Shown here one piece after another: positions 26,016 through 34,936 of a DNA stretch of 64,000 bases. The notes under the pieces are model-generated. The model was not told the origin of the DNA, made no database searches, and worked only from the letters and a program-made list of their open reading frames with translations. Position 1 is the first letter of the stretch. Each line of letters opens with the position of its first letter. Both the position numbers and the translations under genes were made by a program. Source of the stretch: Ruegeria atlantica. Lineage in GTDB: Bacteria > Pseudomonadota > Alphaproteobacteria > Rhodobacterales > Rhodobacteraceae. The DNA is taken from contig NZ_CYPU01000070.1 in assembly GCF_001458195.1 (NCBI RefSeq), forward strand, positions 62,001 through 126,000, read 5' to 3'.

Positions 26016-26966
26016 ATGTCCAAGGCATTCGCGTCCCAAGGGGACATGTCGGAAAAGAAGATCTCTTTCACCGAGGTCGGCGAGGGCCTTTATGCCTTCA
26101 CCGCCGAAGGCGATCCAAATTCCGGCGTCATCATTGGCGATGACAGCGTCATGATTGTCGAGGCGCAGGCGACACCGCGTCTGGCCAACAAGGTGATCGA
26201 ATGTGTGCGATCCGTGACCGACAAACCGATCACGCATGTTGCGCTGACCCACTACCACGCAGTCCGCGTATTGGGGGCCAGCGCCTTTGGTGCGCAACAG
26301 ATCCTCATGTCCGACATGGCGCGCGCCATGGTCGTTGAACGCGGGCAAGAGGACTGGGATAGTGAGTTTCAGCGTTTCCCCCGCCTGTTCGAAGGTCATG
26401 AAAGCATCCCCGGCCTGACCTGGCCCACCACCACATTCAGCGACACGATGACGGTTTACCTGGGCAATCGCCGGGTCGATCTTATGCATTTGGGCCGCGC
26501 ACACACCGCAGGTGATATCGTCATTCACGTACCCGATCAGAATATCATGTTCACCGGTGACATCGTCGAATACCACTCGGCCTGCTATTGCGGCGACGGG
26601 CATTTCAGCGATTGGGGTGATACGCTGGATGAAATCAAGTGGTTCGACGTTGATGCCATCGCACCGGGTCGCGGAGACGCTCTGGTCGGCAAGGACATGG
26701 TCAATGCAGCCATCGAAAACACCCGTGACTTTGTCGAAAGCACCTATCGCCCTGCTGCGAAAGTGGCGGCACGCGGTGGATCTCTGAAAGAGGCATGGGA
26801 TGCAGTGCGCACAGAGTGCGATCCGAAATTCGCCGATTATGCGATCTACGAACATTGCCTGCCCTTCAATGTCGCCCGCGCCTATGACGAAGGACGCGGT
26901 ATCGACACGCCCCGTATCTGGACCGCCCAGCGAGATATTGAGATGTGGGAGGCCCTGCAAGGCTGA
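26016..26966 (+). CDS. Metallo-beta-lactamase-fold protein with incomplete metal site
   Basis: A 316-residue MBL-fold hydrolase-like protein, without signal peptide, between fahA and a flavin monooxygenase. The first metal motif, normally THxHxDH, is THYHAVR (residues 78-84): the His pair is kept, but the Asp and last His are Val and Arg. The third-ligand region HLGRAHTAGDI and the bridging-Asp region MFTGDIVEYHSACYCGDGH are present. It may therefore bind one metal or none. AAGGAAC before the ATG and the 10-bp gap to fahA indicate co-translation. Its substrate is unknown; position suggests a role in handling aromatic ring-cleavage or hydroxylation products. Confidence 0.82.
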   Translation: MSKAFASQGDMSEKKISFTEVGEGLYAFTAEGDPNSGVIIGDDSVMIVEAQATPRLANKVIECVRSVTDKPITHVALTHYHAVRVLGASAFGAQQILMSDMARAMVVERGQEDWDSEFQRFPRLFEGHESIPGLTWPTTTFSDTMTVYLGNRRVDLMHLGRAHTAGDIVIHVPDQNIMFTGDIVEYHSACYCGDGHFSDWGDTLDEIKWFDVDAIAPGRGDALVGKDMVNAAIENTRDFVESTYRPAAKVAARGGSLKEAWDAVRTECDPKFADYAIYEHCLPFNVARAYDEGRGIDTPRIWTAQRDIEMWEALQG

Positions 26967-27032
26967 AGAAGACGGGCAAATTTGATCCAGATCGTTTTGC
27001 ACAGGGGAAATAGGTGGAATCATAGGGCAAGG

Positions 27033-27058
27033 CCTTCTGGCGCACATGTGCCAGAGGG
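27033..27058 (+). repeat. Hairpin in the gap before the flavin monooxygenase gene
   Basis: CCTTCTGG / CCAGAGGG (one T-G pair) with the inner part CGCACATGTG that can extend the stem. It lies in the 137-bp gap, the largest inside the operon, between the MBL gene and the monooxygenase. It could be an attenuator or an RNA-stability element; no U-run follows. Confidence 0.4.
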
Positions 27059-27103
27059 CGGGATCTAGTGCGCCCACGGCGCCTGAGTATCGGGGGAGAG
27101 CCC

Positions 27104-28714
27104 ATGAACAAGATTTTCGAAGTTCCACTCTATGCCTATCAACGCAGCCCGGATCAGGACACGGCAAGCTCGGTACGACACAAGGTTATCGTGATTGGTG
27201 CCGGCCCGGTTGGGTTGGCCGCAGCCATTGACCTGGCCCAGAAAGGGGTTCCTGTCGTCGTGCTGGACGACAATGACAAGGTTAGTTTTGGCAGCCGCGC
27301 GATCTGCTTTTCACAGCGCTCTCTGGAAATCGCCGACCGTCTGGGCGCCGGGGGTAAGTTGGTCGATAAAGGCGTGCTGTGGGATGCCGGCAAAGTCTTT
27401 TTTGACAACCGCCAGGTCTATGAGTTTCACCTGCAACCCGACGCAGGCTATGCGCACCCCGCCTTTATCAATCTGCAACAATACTATTTTGAAAAAGCGC
27501 TTGTTGAACGGGTGCGGGAATTGCAGGCCGAGGGCGCGCCGATTGAAATTCGCGGCCAGAACAAGGTCGAAGCCGTCGGTACCCACAACGATCACGTCAA
27601 GCTTGAAGTCGAAACTCCCGAAGGCCCCTATAACGTTGAGGCGGAATGGCTGATTGCCTGTGACGGTGCGAACTCGCCCACCCGCCGCATGCTCGGCCTG
27701 GACTTCGAAGGCCGCGTATTCGAAGACAACTTTCTGATCGCTGACGTGGTGATGCAGGCGGATTTCCCGACCGAACGCTGGTTCTGGTTCGACCCGCCGT
27801 TCAATCGCGGACAGTCTGCCCTGCTGCACAAGCAACCCGACAACGTGTGGCGGATCGACCTGCAACTGGGCAGGGACATCGACCCCGAGCAGGAAAAACA
27901 ACCTGAAAACGTGATCCCTCGCCTAAAAGCGATGCTGGGCGAAGAGATCAATTTCGAACTTGAATGGGTCTCGATCTACACGTTCCAATGCCGTCGGATG
28001 GAGCGGTTCCGTCATGGTCGCGTTTTGTTTGCTGGCGACAGCGCTCATCAGGTCAGCCCCTTTGGCGCGCGCGGGGCCAACTCTGGTCTGCAGGACACAG
28101 ACAACCTGTGCTGGAAACTAAAGATGGTTATAGACGGCGAAGCCCCCGAGCTTTTGCTGGAAAGCTATAACCGCGAACGGGTCGAAGCCGCTGATGAGAA
28201 CATTCGCATGTCCACCCTATCGACGGAATTTATCACGCCCAAATCCGATATGTCGCGTCTTTTGCGGGATGCGGTTTTGGACCTCAGCGAGCACTACGCG
28301 TTTGCGCGCCCGCTGGTCAATTCCGGCCGGTTGAGCACACCATGCGCATATTCCGGATCATCGCTGAGTTCTGCGGATGCTCTGACCGGGCCAGAGATCA
28401 CGCGCCCCGGTTCCGCCTGCCCGGACGCGCCTTTGGGCGAGGAATTTCTGCTGCCCAAGTTGGCCGGGAAATTCACTTTGTTGACTATAGATGCGGACGC
28501 TCCTGACAGTCTAAAAGAAGGCGACGTTACGGCCACGCGACTGGCTCTCTCGGTCAAGGATGACCTGACTTTGGAGTTGAAGCGCAGGTATCTGGGCGAA
28601 GCCCCGGGTGCGGTTTATCTGATCCGACCTGACCAGCACGTCGCCGCGCGCCGCGACACGTTCGAAGAAAACGCATTCCGGCAGGCGATCCGCCGGGCAA
28701 CCGGCAAGGAATAA
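27104..28714 (+). CDS. FAD-dependent aromatic monooxygenase (MhpA/PheA-like)
   Basis: A 536-residue group A flavoprotein hydroxylase. HKVIVIGAGPVGLAAAIDLAQKG-type Rossmann fold (GAGPVGL at about 30), DGANSPTRRMLGLDF (the DG motif, NAD(P)H/FAD), and GRVLFAGDSAHQVSPFGARG (GD motif, FAD ribose) are all present. The C-terminus is a thioredoxin-like domain, as in MhpA. It should hydroxylate a phenolic acid with NADH and O2. In this operon a route from 3-hydroxyphenylacetate or a similar compound to homogentisate is plausible but unproven. ATG at 27104 follows GGGGGAG. DUF2783 follows 5 bp later. Confidence 0.88.
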   Translation: MNKIFEVPLYAYQRSPDQDTASSVRHKVIVIGAGPVGLAAAIDLAQKGVPVVVLDDNDKVSFGSRAICFSQRSLEIADRLGAGGKLVDKGVLWDAGKVFFDNRQVYEFHLQPDAGYAHPAFINLQQYYFEKALVERVRELQAEGAPIEIRGQNKVEAVGTHNDHVKLEVETPEGPYNVEAEWLIACDGANSPTRRMLGLDFEGRVFEDNFLIADVVMQADFPTERWFWFDPPFNRGQSALLHKQPDNVWRIDLQLGRDIDPEQEKQPENVIPRLKAMLGEEINFELEWVSIYTFQCRRMERFRHGRVLFAGDSAHQVSPFGARGANSGLQDTDNLCWKLKMVIDGEAPELLLESYNRERVEAADENIRMSTLSTEFITPKSDMSRLLRDAVLDLSEHYAFARPLVNSGRLSTPCAYSGSSLSSADALTGPEITRPGSACPDAPLGEEFLLPKLAGKFTLLTIDADAPDSLKEGDVTATRLALSVKDDLTLELKRRYLGEAPGAVYLIRPDQHVAARRDTFEENAFRQAIRRATGKE

Positions 28715-28719
28715 GCGAC

Positions 28720-28917
28720 ATGACCGATCTGATCCTTTCCCCCAATCTGGAAAATGCCGACGGTTTCTATGCCGATCTGGTTGCGGCGCATGATGGGCTG
28801 GACAAAGCCGACAGTGACGCCCTGAACGCACGTCTGGTTCTGGTCCTGGCCAATCACATTGGGAACGCAAATGTATTGTCTAGCGCCCTGAAAGCCGCCA
28901 CGCTGAAGGACACCTGA
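28720..28917 (+). CDS. DUF2783 small protein
   Basis: A 65-residue acidic, helical protein with GFYADLVAAHDGLDKADSDA and LNARLVLVLANHIGNANVL. It matches the small DUF2783 family, which tends to sit directly behind flavin monooxygenases of this type. The 5-bp spacing to the monooxygenase suggests a stoichiometric partner, perhaps a stability or coupling factor; this is inference, and no activity is known. Confidence 0.8.
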   Translation: MTDLILSPNLENADGFYADLVAAHDGLDKADSDALNARLVLVLANHIGNANVLSSALKAATLKDT

Positions 28918-28933
28918 CGAACTGAGGAGATCG

Positions 28934-29575
28934 ATGATGAGCGGCGTGGTGCTGTATGACTTTTGGCGGTCTTCGGCCAGTTACAGGGTGCGCATCGCGC
29001 TGAACCTGGCTGGGATCAGCTATCGCGGCGTGTCAATTGATCTGGCTGCGGGCGAACAAAGGTCCGACAACCACTTGGCGCGTAACCCACAGGGGCTGGT
29101 CCCCGTGCTCGAGATTGACGGGCTGCGGTTGACACAATCTCTGGCCATTATCGACTATCTTGACCAAACTCGCGGCCTTGGACTGTTGCCTCCGGAACCG
29201 GCGGCCCGGGCACATGCGCTGGCTTTGGCGCAATCCATCGCGGTCGATGTGCATCCGGTCTGCAATTTGTCCGTCGCGCAGTATGCGGCCGCGCTGAGTG
29301 ATGGTGCTGACGGGATGCCCGGCACCTGGATGCGCCATTTCATTCGCCCCGGCCTACTGGCTTTTGAGGCGCTTCTCGAGGGCTTCGAACAAGCGCCCTA
29401 TTGCACCGGGGCCAAGCCCGGACTGGCCGACGTTTGCCTGGTCCCGCAAATGTATAATGCGCGCCGTTGGGACGTGGATTTATCGGACTTGCCGCGCAGT
29501 CTAAGCGCCGAGATCGCTTGTGCCGAACATCCCGCCTTTGCCGCAGCCCACCCAGATATCCACGCACCCTCTTGA
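28934..29575 (+). CDS. maiA: Maleylacetoacetate isomerase (zeta-class GST)
   Basis: A glutathione-dependent isomerase of 213 residues that turns maleylacetoacetate into fumarylacetoacetate, linking HmgA and FahA. YDFWRSSASYRVRIALNLAG (about residues 8-27) has the SSxxxRVRIAL catalytic motif of zeta GSTs, followed by NPQGLVPVLEIDGLRLTQSLAIIDYL. The C-terminal GST domain has the typical GAKPGLADVCLVPQMYNARR. GAGGAG precedes the ATG. It is the fourth recognisable gene of the homogentisate cluster. Confidence 0.92.
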   Translation: MMSGVVLYDFWRSSASYRVRIALNLAGISYRGVSIDLAAGEQRSDNHLARNPQGLVPVLEIDGLRLTQSLAIIDYLDQTRGLGLLPPEPAARAHALALAQSIAVDVHPVCNLSVAQYAAALSDGADGMPGTWMRHFIRPGLLAFEALLEGFEQAPYCTGAKPGLADVCLVPQMYNARRWDVDLSDLPRSLSAEIACAEHPAFAAAHPDIHAPS

Positions 29576-29662
29576 CCTGGCGCACAGAGCCTGTGTGACG
29601 GCGCAAGTGGCGATACCATTTGCAGCGCAGTACCTTGTTCGAAACGTATGCAAGAGGTCCCA

Positions 29663-30004
29663 ATGTCAGAGATCACCGGCTATCACGCCCATGTCTATTA
29701 CGACGCAAATACGCAAGCCATTGCCCGGCAGGTCTGTGAAGAGGTCGCCGGCCTGTTTCCTGTTCAAATGGGGCGCATGCATGCCAAAAATGTAGGCCCC
29801 CACCCGCGATGGAGCTGCCAGCTGGGCTTTGGCCCGGACGCGTTCGATCAAGTCATGCCGTGGCTAATGCTGAACCGACAGGGCCTGACCATCTTCACCC
29901 ACCCCGAAACCGGCGACCATCTGGCGGATCATCGGGACCGGGCCATCTGGATGGGTGAAATGCTGGATCTTGATCTGTCGATCTTTGACAAGGTGGGCGC
30001 TTAA
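29663..30004 (+). CDS. DOPA 4,5-dioxygenase-family protein
   Basis: A 113-residue protein of the small DOPA 4,5-dioxygenase family. The motif GYHAHVYYDA carries two His at the start; QMGRMHAKNVGPHPRW adds two His, and LTIFTHPETGDHLADHRDR two or more, enough for an Fe(II) site. Bacterial members are only distantly related to fungal DOPA dioxygenases, and their substrate is unclear. It lies 87 bp after maiA in the same direction and overlaps the convergent acyl-CoA synthetase stop by 4 bp. It may act on a catechol made in the same pathway. Confidence 0.8.
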   Translation: MSEITGYHAHVYYDANTQAIARQVCEEVAGLFPVQMGRMHAKNVGPHPRWSCQLGFGPDAFDQVMPWLMLNRQGLTIFTHPETGDHLADHRDRAIWMGEMLDLDLSIFDKVGA

Positions 30005-31629
30005 GTCAGCGCCTTTGCCTGATCCCGCAATTTGAACTTTTGGATCTTGCCGGTCGAGGTCTTGGGTAAAGGTCCAAACACCACCGTTTTGGGGGCCTTG
30101 AAATGGGCCATGTTTTCCCGACAGAAGCCGATGATATCCGCGTCGCTCGCCTGTGCGTTTGGCTTTAGTTCAACGAACGCACAGGGTGTTTCACCCCACT
30201 TGTCGTCCGGGCGGGCGACCACGGCTGCCTCCATAACGGCTGGGTGTTTGTAAAGGATATCCTCAACCTCGACGGATGAGATATTCTCGCCACCTGAAAT
30301 GATAATGTCCTTGGACCGGTCCTTAAGCGCGATGTAGCCGTCCGGATGCATCACCCCCAGATCACCCGAGGCAAACCATCCACCCCGGAACGCCTTATCT
30401 GTGGCTTCGGCGTTCTTGAGGTACCCTTTCATGACGACGTTGCCCTGCATGAAAATCTCACCCATCGTCTCGCCATCAGAGGGCACAGGTTCCAGCGTGT
30501 CCGGGTCGGCAACCATCAGCCCCGACAGAGCCGTATAGCGCACACCCTGACGGATCTTCAGCGCGGCGCGGTCTTCGGCCCCCTTGTCGTTCCACTCGTC
30601 TTTCCAGGCGCAGACAACCGACGGACCATAAGTCTCAGTCAATCCATAGACATGGGTAACCTCGACACCCATATTTTCCATGCTTTCGATAACTGCGGCA
30701 GGCGGTGGTGCACCAGCGGTCATTACCTTGATCTCGTGATCGAAGTCCTTGAGGTGATCGGGCGCGTTGGCCAGCATGTTCAGCACGATCGGCGCGCCAC
30801 AGAAGTGGGTCACCTTCTCATCCCGAAACGCCGCGTAAATCGGTTCGTCCCGCACGGCCCGCAGACAGACCGAAACGCCTGCATTCGCGGCCATCGCCCA
30901 GGGGAAACACCAGCCGTTGCAGTGGAACATCGGCAGGGTCCACAAATAGACCGAATGCTTTGGCATGTTCCAGTCCAGCAGGTCCGACTGCGCGTTCAGC
31001 GCAGCGCCCCGGTGGTGATACACGACGCCCTTGGGATTGCCTGTTGTCCCCGAGGTATAGTTCAACGTGATCGCGTCCCACTCTTCTTTGGGTAAGGACC
31101 AGTTGAATTCAGGGTCGCCCTCGGCCAGCAAGGCGTCATAGGTCAGGCCACCCAGCTTCTCACCACCGCCAAAGCTCGGGTCCTCGATATCGACGATCAG
31201 TACATCATGATCCACCTGTTTCAGCGCCTCTTTGACCACGCCTGAAAACTCGGGATCGACCAGAAGGACTTTGGATTCCGCGTGATTCAGAATGAAGGCA
31301 ATGATCGGTGCGTCCAATCGAGTGTTGATGGCATTCAGAACAGCACCTGCCATCGGCACGCCAAAATGCGCCTCATACATTTCCGGAATGTTGGCCGCGA
31401 TGACTGAAACCGTGTCGCCCGTGCTGATTCCGCGGGCGGACAATGCGCCTGCCAGCCGGCGGCAGCGGGCATAGGTTTCAGCCCATGTATAGCGACGCGC
31501 GCCGTAAACCACGGAAGGATAGTCCGGGTAAATGTGCGCTGTCCGCTCGATAAAACTCAGCGGTGACAACGGTGTATAGTTTGCCCGACATTTGTCCAAA
31601 TGACGCTCATAGATGCTGGCTTGTGTCAT
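30001..31629 (-). CDS. AMP-forming acyl-CoA synthetase (DmdB-like)
   Basis: A 542-residue ANL-family ligase that activates a carboxylic acid to its CoA ester. It has the P-loop NYTSGTTGNPKGVVYHHRGA (about 183-202), HVYGLTETYGPSV, GWFASGDLGVMHPDGYIALKDRSKD and the catalytic Lys region PKTSTGKIQKFKLR. The opening, NYTPLSPLSFIERTAHIYPDYPSV, and the general sequence resemble roseobacter 3-methylmercaptopropionate-CoA ligases (DmdB) and medium-chain ligases; this is recalled resemblance, not a search. GGAGGG precedes the ATG at 31629. It is divergent from the aminotransferase gene. Confidence 0.85.
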   Translation of the reverse strand: MTQASIYERHLDKCRANYTPLSPLSFIERTAHIYPDYPSVVYGARRYTWAETYARCRRLAGALSARGISTGDTVSVIAANIPEMYEAHFGVPMAGAVLNAINTRLDAPIIAFILNHAESKVLLVDPEFSGVVKEALKQVDHDVLIVDIEDPSFGGGEKLGGLTYDALLAEGDPEFNWSLPKEEWDAITLNYTSGTTGNPKGVVYHHRGAALNAQSDLLDWNMPKHSVYLWTLPMFHCNGWCFPWAMAANAGVSVCLRAVRDEPIYAAFRDEKVTHFCGAPIVLNMLANAPDHLKDFDHEIKVMTAGAPPPAAVIESMENMGVEVTHVYGLTETYGPSVVCAWKDEWNDKGAEDRAALKIRQGVRYTALSGLMVADPDTLEPVPSDGETMGEIFMQGNVVMKGYLKNAEATDKAFRGGWFASGDLGVMHPDGYIALKDRSKDIIISGGENISSVEVEDILYKHPAVMEAAVVARPDDKWGETPCAFVELKPNAQASDADIIGFCRENMAHFKAPKTVVFGPLPKTSTGKIQKFKLRDQAKALT

Positions 31630-31847
31630 TTGCTGACCCTCCCTCTGCGGTTCCGGCGAATTGAGCACAAAGTCGTTCCTCTGACAAACCCGTAAAAATA
31701 CGGCGTGGCCATGGACTGGAATTACGGGATGGTGCAATCTGGCCCTATCTCCGACAGAGCTTTCGCGGTGATCTGAGCCATCGAAAACACAAAGCCGGGA
31801 CGGCCCTTTTCGCCGCCCGCGCCCCAGCCATTCTGAAAGGACATGTC

Positions 31848-33245
31848 ATGGACGGCACGTTCAACGAAAACGATCTCTCGCGCGTGGTCGAAGCCGACCG
31901 CGCCCATATCTGGCACCACCTGCTGCAGCATAAGCCATTGGAAAGCAACGATCCGAAGATCATTGTCGAAGGCAAAGGCATGCGTGTCTGGGACCAGAAC
32001 GGCAAAGAGCATCTGGATGCCGTGTCCGGTGGCGTCTGGACCGTTAACGTCGGCTATGGCCGCGAATCGATCTGTAAGGCGGTTCACGACCAGCTGATGA
32101 AGCTGTGCTATTTCGCCAATACCGCAGGGTCTATCCCCGGTTCGATCTTTGCTGAAAAGCTGATCAGCAAAATGCCGGGCATGAGCCGCGTTTATTACAC
32201 CAACTCCGGTTCCGAAGCGAACGAGAAGGCGTTCAAGATGGTTCGCCAGATCGCGCACAAGCGCTACGGCGGCAAAAAAACCAAGATCCTGTACCGTGAC
32301 CGCGACTATCACGGCTCGACCCTGGCAACCATGTCTGCAGGCGGCCAGGACGAGCGTACGGCGCAGTACGGTCCGTTCGCACCAGACTTTGTCCGCGTTC
32401 CGCATTGCATGGAATACCGCAAGCACGAGCTGGGCTTGGAAGAGCTGTCCGGCGAAGCATTCGGCAAAGCCGCGGCAGACGCCATCGAAGAGGTGATCCT
32501 GCGCGAAGGCCCCGAAACCGTTGGTGCGCTGTGCCTTGAGCCTGTGACCGCCGGTGGTGGCGTCATCGAAGCGCCCGAAGGTTACTGGGAACGCGTGCAG
32601 GAAATCTGCAAAAAGTACGACATCCTGCTGCATATTGACGAAGTTGTCTGCGGCGTGGGCCGTACCGGCACCTGGTTCGGTTATCAGCAGTACGGGATCA
32701 AGCCGGACTTCGTGACCATGGCCAAAGGCGTTGCCTCGGGCTATGCGGCGATTGCCGTGATGGTCACCACCGAGGAAGTCTTTGACATGTTCAAAGACGA
32801 CATGTCGGACCCGATGAGCTATTTCCGCGACATCTCGACTTTTGGTGGCTGCACCGCCGGTCCAGCTGCGGCAATCGAAAACATGCGCATTATCGAAGAC
32901 GAGAACCTGCTGCAGAATTGCATTGATATGGGCGACCGGATGTTGGGCAACCTGCAGGCGCTGATGGATAAGCACGAAGTTATCGGCGACGTGCGCGGCA
33001 AGGGTCTGTTCCTGGGTGCCGAACTGGTTTCCGACCGGGCCACCAAAGAGCCCATGGACGAGAAAAAGGTTCAGGCGGTTGTTGCCGACTGTATGGCGCA
33101 GGGCGTCATCATCGGGGCCACCAACCGTTCGATCCCCAGCCGCAACAACACGCTGTGCTTCTCGCCTGCGTTGATTGCAACCGCAGACGACATCGACCAG
33201 ATCACTGATGCGGTCGACGGCGCACTGGGTCGTGTATTCGGCTGA
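31848..33245 (+). CDS. tpa: Taurine:pyruvate aminotransferase (class III PLP)
   Basis: A 465-residue PLP enzyme of the omega-aminotransferase group. LDAVSGGVWTVNVGYGRESI near residue 57, YYTNSGSEANEKAFKMVRQI, DYHGSTLATMSAGGQ, LLHIDEVVCGVGRTGTWFG (PLP-binding Asp) and VTMAKGVASGYA (catalytic Lys) are intact. The N-terminal WHHLLQHKP and overall length match roseobacter Tpa, which moves the taurine amino group to pyruvate, giving sulfoacetaldehyde and alanine. Other omega-amino acids are possible substrates. xsc, pta and taurine transporter genes are not in this window. A strong terminator follows. Confidence 0.75.
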   Translation: MDGTFNENDLSRVVEADRAHIWHHLLQHKPLESNDPKIIVEGKGMRVWDQNGKEHLDAVSGGVWTVNVGYGRESICKAVHDQLMKLCYFANTAGSIPGSIFAEKLISKMPGMSRVYYTNSGSEANEKAFKMVRQIAHKRYGGKKTKILYRDRDYHGSTLATMSAGGQDERTAQYGPFAPDFVRVPHCMEYRKHELGLEELSGEAFGKAAADAIEEVILREGPETVGALCLEPVTAGGGVIEAPEGYWERVQEICKKYDILLHIDEVVCGVGRTGTWFGYQQYGIKPDFVTMAKGVASGYAAIAVMVTTEEVFDMFKDDMSDPMSYFRDISTFGGCTAGPAAAIENMRIIEDENLLQNCIDMGDRMLGNLQALMDKHEVIGDVRGKGLFLGAELVSDRATKEPMDEKKVQAVVADCMAQGVIIGATNRSIPSRNNTLCFSPALIATADDIDQITDAVDGALGRVFG

Positions 33246-33296
33246 ACGTAACTGAAAACATCTGCCACCACTCACGCAATAACGGCAGATGAACTT

Positions 33297-33327
33297 AAAC
33301 CGGCGCGCCCACCGCGCCGGTTTTTTT
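33297..33327 (+). terminator. Intrinsic terminator after tpa
   Basis: Perfect 11-bp stem AAACCGGCGCG / CGCGCCGGTTT, 5-base loop, continuing into a run of seven Ts. It lies 51 bp after the tpa stop. Confidence 0.9.
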
Positions 33328-33407
33328 GTGTTTACACACGCGGGTTTGTCAAAAGCGCCAACTCAAGTACCTTGTGGCTATCACACCCCTTGCAGGAGAC
33401 GTGTCCA

Positions 33408-33869
33408 ATGGTACTCAAGCTCATCCGAAGCCTCGCCGCCGTGGCCATCCTTGCGGTCGCCACCCCTTCCGGCGCTGATGAAGGCAGCGGCTTTCCCCAG
33501 ATCGTCGGCACTTGGCACGGCACCTATCTGGTCGCTTTCGCCAAATCGAACCCAAACCACGGGAAAGGCCTGCTGAAAACCGAGATGGAGCTGGAAGTCA
33601 CCAAGCTGGACGGCAACCTAATCACCGCCACCAATCGCTGGCGGCGCATCGGTGACACCGAGTGGATCGTCGAAGAAGCAATGGGCACCTTCAGCCTGGA
33701 CGATCCCACTCGCTTTGTTCTGGCCGAGGCCGGGATTTCGGGCGAAGACGTCTCGGCGGGGATTTTCAACGGAGTCTACCTGGATGACGTGATCATGGTC
33801 ACCTATGCCGGTCCGGGAACCGGCGTGGCGTTTGCAGCGCAGTTGGTAAAGAAAGACCCAAGCAAATAG
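33408..33869 (+). CDS. Secreted/periplasmic protein of unknown function
   Basis: A 153-residue protein with signal MVLKLIRSLAAVAILAVATPSGA and cleavage near ADEG. The mature part begins IVGTWHGTYLVAFAKSNPNHGKG and has a beta-rich, lipocalin-like pattern (IVGTWxGxY), followed by TEMELEVTKLDGNLITATNRW. Start at ATG 33408, with GGAGA upstream; an earlier in-frame GTG would spoil the signal peptide. No family name is certain. A small hairpin, CGCTAA-AAA-TTAGCG (33881-33895), follows the stop. Confidence 0.7.
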   Translation: MVLKLIRSLAAVAILAVATPSGADEGSGFPQIVGTWHGTYLVAFAKSNPNHGKGLLKTEMELEVTKLDGNLITATNRWRRIGDTEWIVEEAMGTFSLDDPTRFVLAEAGISGEDVSAGIFNGVYLDDVIMVTYAGPGTGVAFAAQLVKKDPSK

Positions 33870-34044
33870 GCTTATGGCTCCGCTAAAAATTAGCGAAACA
33901 CGCCAGCCAAAGTTTGGCCGCCATCCTATCTCTTGCCGTTATGCCTCCACTGATGCAGACTTGAATCAGGAAGGATATCTGCTTCACCACTTAGCAAGTT
34001 GGCAGACCACCCAGCGCGACACCATTCTTTGAGAGGAGTGTGTC

Positions 34045-34863
34045 ATGGCATCCAAAGCTACAGGGTCCACACCACCGGACAACCTGACGCCGCAACAAGC
34101 GGCTATGCCCCAAATCAATAGGGTAACGACAAGTGATATCACCGCATCGCTGAAGGCAGGGTTTTCCGACTTTCTGGCACGCCCTTTTATGAGCGGATTC
34201 TTCGGCCTGTTCTATGCGGTTTTCGGAATCCTGATGGTTTGGAGCTTGGTCTGGCTCGGCAAGATTTGGATGATCATTCCCGCCATTGTTGGTTTTCCTC
34301 TGGTCGCACCTTTCGCTGCCGCTGGGCTTTATGAAATGTCCCGTCGGTTGCAGAACGGAGAGAGGTTCGGCTGGTCAGAAATCCTGACCGTGATGGCCAA
34401 TCAACGCAAACGCGAAATGGGATGGATGGCCTTTGTCACCCTGTTCATTTTCTGGGTGTGGATTTACCAGATTCGGCTTTGGCTAGCGATCACCCTGCAG
34501 AACGCATCCTTTTCGGATTTTGAAGGGTTCTTGAATATCGTATTCTTCACACCTCAGGGCTGGACCTTCCTTGCCATTGGCACCTGCGTCGGCGCATTTT
34601 TGTCGGCCGTACTATTCTCGGTGACTGTCGTTGCCATGCCCATGCTGCTCGACCGGGAAACCAATTTTGTTTCGGCCATGCTGACTTCTTTGCGCGTCGT
34701 CGCGGAAAGCCCGGGTGTCATGCTCACTTGGGCCGCGATCATCTCAGTTACCGTGCTGTTGTCGCTGGTTCCGGCGTTTCTGGGCCTGATCTTTACGTTG
34801 CCGATCCTTGGCCACACCACATGGCATCTTTATCAGCGGGCGGTACCGCCAGTGCAGGAGTGA
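34045..34863 (+). CDS. DUF2189 integral membrane protein
   Basis: A 272-residue inner-membrane protein. The opening VTTSDITASLKAGFSDFLARP followed by MSGFFGLFYAVFGILMVWSLVW, then IIPAIVGFPLVAPFAAAGLYEMSRRLQNGE, is typical of DUF2189, a family with about six membrane segments linked loosely to cytochrome oxidase or general membrane functions. TWHLYQRAV near the end is also conserved. GAGAGGAG lies before the ATG. It stands alone; its function is unknown. Confidence 0.82.
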   Translation: MASKATGSTPPDNLTPQQAAMPQINRVTTSDITASLKAGFSDFLARPFMSGFFGLFYAVFGILMVWSLVWLGKIWMIIPAIVGFPLVAPFAAAGLYEMSRRLQNGERFGWSEILTVMANQRKREMGWMAFVTLFIFWVWIYQIRLWLAITLQNASFSDFEGFLNIVFFTPQGWTFLAIGTCVGAFLSAVLFSVTVVAMPMLLDRETNFVSAMLTSLRVVAESPGVMLTWAAIISVTVLLSLVPAFLGLIFTLPILGHTTWHLYQRAVPPVQE

Positions 34864-34936
34864 TCCGTCGGAGTATCACCATGGCCATTGTGCGCTTTTA
34901 ATTCTCGAAGTGTTGCTGAGTCCACTTTCGGCTATC

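Noticed and set aside
25884..27167. 427-codon minus-strand frame opposite the MBL gene
   Set aside because: Shadow of a well-supported gene; no domain signature.
31722..33275. Long minus-strand open frame (517 codons) opposite the aminotransferase
   Set aside because: It mirrors the tpa gene codon for codon, has no recognisable fold and is explained by GC-rich antisense frames.
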